Source: Climacium dendroides
Taxonomy: Eukaryota > Streptophyta > Bryopsida > Hypnales > Climaciaceae
NCBI GenBank assembly: GCA_950106755.1
Contig: OX467085.1
Location: 4,666,001-4,730,000 of the forward strand
DNA length: 64,000 nt
Direction: 5' to 3'
Part shown: one piece after another, positions 59,635 to 64,000 of the stretch
Layout of the letters: each line of letters opens with the position of its first letter
Numbering within the stretch: the first letter of the stretch is position 1
Notes under the pieces: model-generated
The model's database searches: none
What the model was told of the DNA's origin: nothing
The model's input: only the letters and a program-made list of their open reading frames with translations
Made by a program: the position numbers and the translations under genes

Positions 59635-60789
59635 TTAATCAAATATGCCATTTTTCTGCATAATCTTGCTCACACTACATATCTTTGCATTAACATCATC
59701 AATAGATTTTTCTTTTCTGATGGAACTCCATAATTTATTTACTAACGAACGGCTAATTTGTACGGAGCTTCCAAGTCTTGAAAATCCCAAACCACTTTCA
59801 GATGGTAAAGTAGCATGAAAATCTTTTGAACTTCTCCATATAATTTCCACGATGCCCTTATAATCCTTAAAATCAATGTAAATTCCATAAGTTGGAATTA
59901 CAAATTCTCCTCCATTACATTGAAACTCTGCACCTTTATATAATTCTCCACTATCAGAATATATAGGTGCCCAAATTCCATAAGAGTAGGTATTATAATC
60001 TCGATCTACATGAAGTGAATTTGAAAAATCTCCGTAAGTACAAGTCAAATTACTTGCGAAAACCCCGGGAATTTGCTCTCCAATTTGAAATTCAGTTTGA
60101 AATAAATCTGGTACACCAGATTTTTGTGCTTCTTGAGATGTGTACTCAAAAAGTCTGGATGCCATATTACTAAAACGATTGCGATAAAAATTTGCAATCC
60201 ACGCAACCTTAGTTTCTTGATCATTCTTCCAATTTCTCAAAGCTTTCTCTGATTTTTGAATTTTTGCTGAAGGATGATATCTTCCCCCAGAATCATTGTC
60301 ATAACCTGCTCTCCAACCCAAAGCTTGCATCACTCCACTTCCTCCTTTATGTGAACCATTTCCCTTAATTTCGTAACCACTTTTGGAAAGTTCCATAAGT
60401 AATGTAGTTAATTTATTAAATTCTTCTTCTTGCTCGAGACACATTCCAATATTGGGTAAACCCTCCACAGTAAATGGTGAGAATTTCACCATACATACAA
60501 TTTCTCGAGAACTCACATCTTGCACAGCCATTTCTCCACAAAAGATACGATAATAATCATTTGGAATATTTTTCATAATTTCTCCATTGAAATCTCTATC
60601 ACACCTCTCCCTCTCCAAAATATACGTATTTTTATCATCTCCAATTTTCCCTAGAGCTTCTTCAATATTCATATCTCTCCTCTTTTTTTTTCGCAACTTT
60701 GCTTTTCTATTTTCTGATCCTTTTCCCCTTGCTGATCTTTTATTTCCTCCCATATTAAAAATTTCTGGACACATAAAACATCGAGTCAT
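59635..60789 (-). CDS. Tet-like 2-oxoglutarate/Fe(II) dioxygenase (TET/JBP superfamily)
   Basis: An intact 384-codon frame on very AT-rich DNA. Residues ~26-38 are a basic, nuclear-signal-like patch (KAKLRKKKRR). MAVQDVSSREIVCMVKFSPF (87-106) and QALGWRAGYDNDSGGRYHPS (155-174) match the N-terminal half of the fungal Tet-like group. The double-stranded beta-helix core has the iron ligands H260-x-D262 (SLHVDRDYNTYSYGIW) and H325 (KDFHATLPS), and R338 for 2-oxoglutarate (GFSRLGSSVQISRSLV). CNGGEFVIPTYGIYIDF and IVEIIWRSSKDFH give the expected strands. TET/JBP enzymes oxidise 5-methylcytosine or thymine in DNA; the substrate here is inferred. Start choice: the frame opens at 60,789, but an acceptor-like TTTATGTGTCCAG ends at 60,765, and the Met at 60,753 (MGGNKRSARG, 372 residues) is the better start if a leader intron exists. 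Fungal-type affinity raises horizontal transfer or mobile-element association. Confidence 0.85.
   Translation of the reverse strand: MTRCFMCPEIFNMGGNKRSARGKGSENRKAKLRKKKRRDMNIEEALGKIGDDKNTYILERERCDRDFNGEIMKNIPNDYYRIFCGEMAVQDVSSREIVCMVKFSPFTVEGLPNIGMCLEQEEEFNKLTTLLMELSKSGYEIKGNGSHKGGSGVMQALGWRAGYDNDSGGRYHPSAKIQKSEKALRNWKNDQETKVAWIANFYRNRFSNMASRLFEYTSQEAQKSGVPDLFQTEFQIGEQIPGVFASNLTCTYGDFSNSLHVDRDYNTYSYGIWAPIYSDSGELYKGAEFQCNGGEFVIPTYGIYIDFKDYKGIVEIIWRSSKDFHATLPSESGLGFSRLGSSVQISRSLVNKLWSSIRKEKSIDDVNAKICSVSKIMQKNGIFD
60765..60780 (-). promoter_or_regulatory. Candidate 3' splice site before the Tet-like coding region
   Basis: Minus-strand GATGTTTTATGTGTCCAG, then AAATT, 12 nt before the ATG at 60,753. 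It would join a leader exon from the upstream tandem units to the coding exon. Purely sequence-based. Confidence 0.4.
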
Positions 60790-61248
60790 TAATTCAAAAA
60801 AAAAATTTATATTTAAGAATACTTATATTAATAAACTATCTTCAATAATATTTATATTCAAAGAAAATTTTGGATATAAGTTTTTTATGTTTAAACATTT
60901 AAAATAAATATTTTAAAGTTATAAAATCTAAAATAATGAAACAATAAATATAAAATAAAACAGTTACTATGAAAAATTCAAAATGAACTTTGAAATGAAA
61001 AGAAAAAAATCCTCTATGATTTTCAAAATAAAAAGAGAAATATTCAAAATTCAAATAAAAAAGTTGATACCTATGAAAACGTAGAAAACAATTGAAAATT
61101 TAAATAATGAAATTAAGATTTATAAATACATATAAAAAAACTCAAAATAATATAAATATGGCAATAAATCTAATATTTAAAACATTGATATAAATATATT
61201 TTAAGTTAATCTATTTTTGGTTAGTTTTTATTGTAAAATTTTTTTAGT

Positions 61249-61315
61249 TCATCGAAATCCTTACTACAGCGTGGTCGCCTAAATGGCACTACACGCAAAA
61301 AGGACTTTCTATGAA
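61249..61315. promoter_or_regulatory. CpG-rich imperfect palindrome, unit 1
   Basis: Begins TTCATCGAAATCC and ends GGACTTTCTATGAA, with inner core AGCGTGGTCGCCTAAATGGC followed by ACTACACGC. It is the most diverged of the three. The contrast with the AT-rich surroundings is sharp. Confidence 0.6.
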
Positions 61316-61418
61316 TTAAAAAATAATAACTTATAGAATTTAAAAAAAATTAACAATAAAGAAAACTCAAAAAACATTGAAACAAAAAACAATAAACAAT
61401 ATAAAATAAATAACTTAC

Positions 61419-61496
61419 CTTAAATATTTGAAAATAAATTTGAAAATAAAAATCCAAGATATATTTGAAAGTGGAAGGTGAAAAAAATATTTACAC
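61419..61496 (-). other. 78-nt leader-exon-like segment, unit 2
   Basis: On the minus strand it is preceded by CTATTTTTGCAG and followed by AAG|GTAAGT, a consensus donor. It contains early stops, so it could only be untranslated leader. The equivalent segment in unit 3 has exactly the same length. Confidence 0.4.
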
Positions 61497-61662
61497 CTGC
61501 AAAAATAGATAAAATAATTCAAAATTTTAATAACAAAACTAAGATTTATGAATATATACTAAATAATACATATATAATAATAAATTTAATATTCCAAACA
61601 TTCATATAAATACATTTTAAATACAAAAACTTTAGATTAATTTTTATTATCAAAAGTTTTTA

Positions 61663-61732
61663 ATTCATGAAAATTCTTAGTACAGCGTGGTCGCGTAAAT
61701 GGCACTACGCGCAAAAAAGGATTCTCATGAAT
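61663..61732. promoter_or_regulatory. CpG-rich imperfect palindrome, unit 2
   Basis: 70 bp. The outer arms ATTCATGAAAATTCTT / AAGGATTCTCATGAAT are inverted repeats with two mismatches. The inner arms GCGTGGT / ACTACGC pair with one G-T wobble around CGCGTAAATGGC. Five CpG dinucleotides fall within 28 nt. Confidence 0.7.
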
Positions 61733-61851
61733 AAAAAATTTATGACTTTTAAAATTAAAAAAAAAATTACTTCATATAAAGCCAAAATAACATTGAAAAT
61801 AAAAGATTCTAAACTAATTAAACAATAAAAGATATAAAATGAACAACTTAC

Positions 61852-61929
61852 AGTAAGGTATCAAAAATAAACTTTGAAATAAAAATCCAAAATAAACTTG
61901 AAAATAGAAAGTAAAAAAAAATTTTACAT
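61852..61929 (-). other. 78-nt leader-exon-like segment, unit 3
   Basis: Preceded on the minus strand by GTTTTTGCAG and followed by ACT|GTAAGT. Same length as the unit 2 segment. No coding potential. Confidence 0.4.
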
Positions 61930-62103
61930 CTGCAAAAACAAACAACATAAGTTAAAATTTGAATAAGAAACTAAAATTTATAAATACATGACAAAAAACT
62001 TAAAATAACATATATGTAATAATAAATTTAACATTCAAAACATTCATATAATACATTTTAAATTCATATTTTTGAAGTTAATTTTTATTATCAAAAGTTT
62101 TTA

Positions 62104-62173
62104 ATTCATGAAAATCCCTTCTACAGCGTGGTCGCCTAAATGGCACTACGCGCATAAAAGAATTCTCATGAAT
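62104..62173. promoter_or_regulatory. CpG-rich imperfect palindrome, unit 3
   Basis: 70 bp, ATTCATGAAAATCCCTT to AGAATTCTCATGAAT, with core CAGCGTGGTCGCCTAAATGG followed by CACTACGCGC. Same two-level palindrome as unit 2. It is the outermost copy, about 1.35 kb upstream of the coding region. Confidence 0.7.
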
Positions 62174-62286
62174 AAAAAATTTATGACTTTTAAAATTAAA
62201 AAAAAAATTAATTCATATAAAGCCAAAATAACATTGAAAATAAAAGATTCTAAACTAATTAAACAATAAAAGATATAAAATGAACA

Positions 62287-62312
62287 AGGGTTTAGGGTTT
62301 AGGGTTACAAGG
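62287..62312 (+). repeat. Short interstitial telomeric motif at a sharp junction
   Basis: GGGTTTAGGGTTTAGGGTT directly abuts the end of tandem unit 3 ('aaaatgaacaa'). The homologous position in the previous unit (61,841-61,850) continues with unit sequence, so this is a true breakpoint. Confidence 0.8.
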
Positions 62313-62339
62313 GTGTTCCCAAAAAAATGGCATGTTCTT

Positions 62340-62810
62340 TTTGGGCTAGGATTTTGGCTACCCCCCCATTATCAACTCTTGCGCTTCCAATGGAGAAATA
62401 AAAAGCCCTAATAGTTTCACCGTTTGGGAGGTATAGCAACTTTGACTTTTAGAGGGTGAGTTGACTTTGCTTAGTTTAGGGTATTTTTGAGTTTTGAGTT
62501 GACCTACCCCCCTATTTAAGGGTATTGTGAATGCAATGGTGATGTTGGATGTTTGAAAAAAGTTTAAGGTTTAGGAGTTATAAGCGTTTCAAAAGTTAGA
62601 GATAGGGTTGGTATCTTCTTAGGGTTTAGGTATTTTTAGGGTTGAGAGGTACCTACCCCCCCATTTTGAAGTGTTGTGAACACAATGGAGTAATAAAAAG
62701 CCCAAACATAGGGCCTTTTTCGAAAGTTATGGCCGATTTGACTTTGTGGACCCCCAAAGTTGACTTTTAGGGGATGGCCGATTTTGGAAATGTGATCTAA
62801 AGGAAAGTTG
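62340..62810 (+). repeat. Telomere-associated ~147-bp repeat, three diverged units
   Basis: The motif CTACCCCCC followed by 'att..', 'caatgg' recurs at about 62,361, 62,507 and 62,656 (spacing ~146-149 bp). Two units also share AATGGAG.AATAAAAAGCCC. TTTAGGG-like fragments are scattered inside. No coding potential. Confidence 0.65.
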
Positions 62811-64000
62811 TAGGGTTAGGGTTTAGGGTTTAGGGTTTAGGGTTTAGGGTTTAGGGTTTAGGGTTTAGGGTTTAGGGTTTAGGGTTTAGGGTTTAGGGTT
62901 TAGGGTTTTAGGGTTTTAGGGTTTAGGGTTTAGGGTTTAGGGTTTAGGGTTTAGGGTTTAGGGTTTAGGGTTTAGGGTTTAGGGTTTAGGGTTTAGGGTT
63001 TAGGGTTTAGGGTTTAGGGTTTAGGGTTTAGGGTTTAGGGTTTAGGGTTTAGGGTTTAGGGTTTAGGGTTTAGGGTTTAGGGTTTAGGGTTTAGGGTTTA
63101 GGGTTTAGGGTTTAGGGTTTAGGGTTTAGGGTTTAGGGTTTAGGGTTTAGGGTTTAGGGTTTAGGGTTTAGGGTTTAGGGTTTAGGGTTTAGGGTTTAGG
63201 GTTTAGGGTTTAGGGTTTAGGGTTTAGGGTTTAGGGTTTAGGGTTTAGGGTTTAGGGTTTAGGGTTTAGGGTTTAGGGTTTAGGGTTTAGGGTTTAGGGT
63301 TTAGGGTTTAGGGTTTAGGGTTTAGGGTTTAGGGTTTAGGGTTTAGGGTTTAGGGTTTAGGGTTTAGGGTTTAGGGTTTAGGGTTTAGGGTTTAGGGTTT
63401 AGGGTTTAGGGTTTAGGGTTTAGGGTTTAGGGTTTAGGGTTTAGGGTTTAGGGTTTAGGGTTTAGGGTTTAGGGTTTAGGGTTTAGGGTTTAGGGTTTAG
63501 GGTTTAGGGTTTAGGGTTTAGGGTTTAGGGTTTAGGGTTTAGGGTTTAGGGTTTAGGGTTTAGGGTTTAGGGTTTAGGGTTTAGGGTTTAGGGTTTAGGG
63601 TTTAGGGTTTAGGGTTTAGGGTTTAGGGTTTAGGGTTTAGGGTTTAGGGTTTAGGGTTTAGGGTTTAGGGTTTAGGGTTTAGGGTTTAGGGTTTAGGGTT
63701 TAGGGTTTAGGGTTTAGGGTTTAGGGTTTAGGGTTTAGGGTTTAGGGTTTAGGGTTTAGGGTTTAGGGTTTAGGGTTTAGGGTTTAGGGTTTAGGGTTTA
63801 GGGTTTAGGGTTTAGGGTTTAGGGTTTAGGGTTTAGGGTTTAGGGTTTAGGGTTTAGGGTTTAGGGTTTAGGGTTTAGGGTTTAGGGTTTAGGGTTTAGG
63901 GTTTAGGGTTTAGGGTTTAGGGTTTAGGGTTTAGGGTTTAGGGTTTAGGGTTTAGGGTTTAGGGTTTAGGGTTTAGGGTTTAGGGTTTAGGGTTTAGGGT
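62811..64000 (+). repeat. Telomere array (TTTAGGG)n
   Basis: Plant-type telomere repeat running to the end of the window, G-rich strand toward the end, so the chromosome terminus lies to the right. The centromere-proximal edge holds TTAGGG and two adjacent TTTTAGGG variants (62,906-62,913 and 62,914-62,921). The rest appears perfect. Confidence 0.98.

Larger units (their letters stand above)
60960..62286 (-). repeat. Three tandem ~416-441-bp units upstream of the Tet-like gene
   Basis: Anchor CAGCGTGGTCGC recurs at 61,267, 61,683 and 62,124 (416 and 441 bp apart). AT-rich sequence between anchors is also shared; for example 'gccaaaataacattgaaaat' at 61,781 and 62,222 is identical and continues so to 'aaaatgaacaa'. 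Unit 1 is most diverged, units 2 and 3 most alike. The array stops abruptly at 62,286/62,287, where telomeric repeats begin. Confidence 0.9.

Noticed and set aside
61249..62173. CRISPR-like array of three repeats
   Set aside because: Repeats are ~70 bp palindromes spaced by more than 340 bp of similar, not unique, sequence in a eukaryotic chromosome end; this is tandem duplication.
62811..64000. Assembly artefact of simple repeat
   Set aside because: The motif, strand orientation toward the end, inner variants and telomere-associated repeats all fit a genuine plant telomere.

Overview
This window is the right-hand end of a land-plant chromosome. The last ~1.2 kb is an essentially perfect array of the plant telomere heptamer TTTAGGG, with the G-rich strand running 5'->3' to base 64,000. 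The rest is AT-rich, gene-poor subtelomeric DNA filled with decayed dispersed repeats. Introns have consensus GT-AG borders, there are no bacterial-style operons, and the gene remnants match plant nuclear families. The species cannot be named from sequence alone. A large-genome seed plant such as a gymnosperm, or a fern-grade plant, would fit (inference).

Left arm (1-10 kb): one possible stray exon, a ~2 kb degenerate minisatellite (2.0-3.96 kb) with a ~367-bp higher-order period, then a ~345-bp tandem repeat (4.08-5.29 kb) that recurs inverted near 45.4-45.96 kb. At 10.2-16.2 kb lies a GC-richer island. It holds pieces of three unrelated housekeeping genes, introns retained, all on the minus strand: PP2A scaffold subunit A, a chloroplast FMN-hydrolase (FHY1)-like HAD phosphatase, and an NAT10/Kre33 RNA cytidine acetyltransferase pseudogene with three in-frame stops. 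This looks like a gene-fragment capture or duplication block.

Middle (16-58 kb): at least five dispersed repeat families (A-E below), including a multi-kilobase duplicated segment (27.7-31.6 and 46.0-51.5 kb). Several MITE-like inverted-repeat elements are present. So is a family of short, 5'-truncated retroposons that share a 3' hairpin plus poly(A) and carry target-site duplications. One intact 714-codon ORF (35.06-37.20 kb, minus) encodes an unrecognised coiled-coil protein. A decayed relative of its N-terminal region lies at 21.9-23.1 kb.

Right arm (59.6-64 kb): the most striking locus. An intact minus-strand ORF encodes a Tet-like 2-oxoglutarate/Fe(II) dioxygenase (TET/JBP superfamily, closest in style to the fungal Tet-like group) with all catalytic residues. 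Immediately upstream are three tandem ~416-441-bp units. Each carries a ~70-bp CpG-rich imperfect palindrome, and two also carry a 78-nt leader-exon-like segment bounded by splice signals. The array is cut off abruptly by telomeric repeats, then a ~147-bp telomere-associated repeat, then the telomere. A possible self-regulating DNA-demethylation module at a chromosome end is the main hypothesis offered here.
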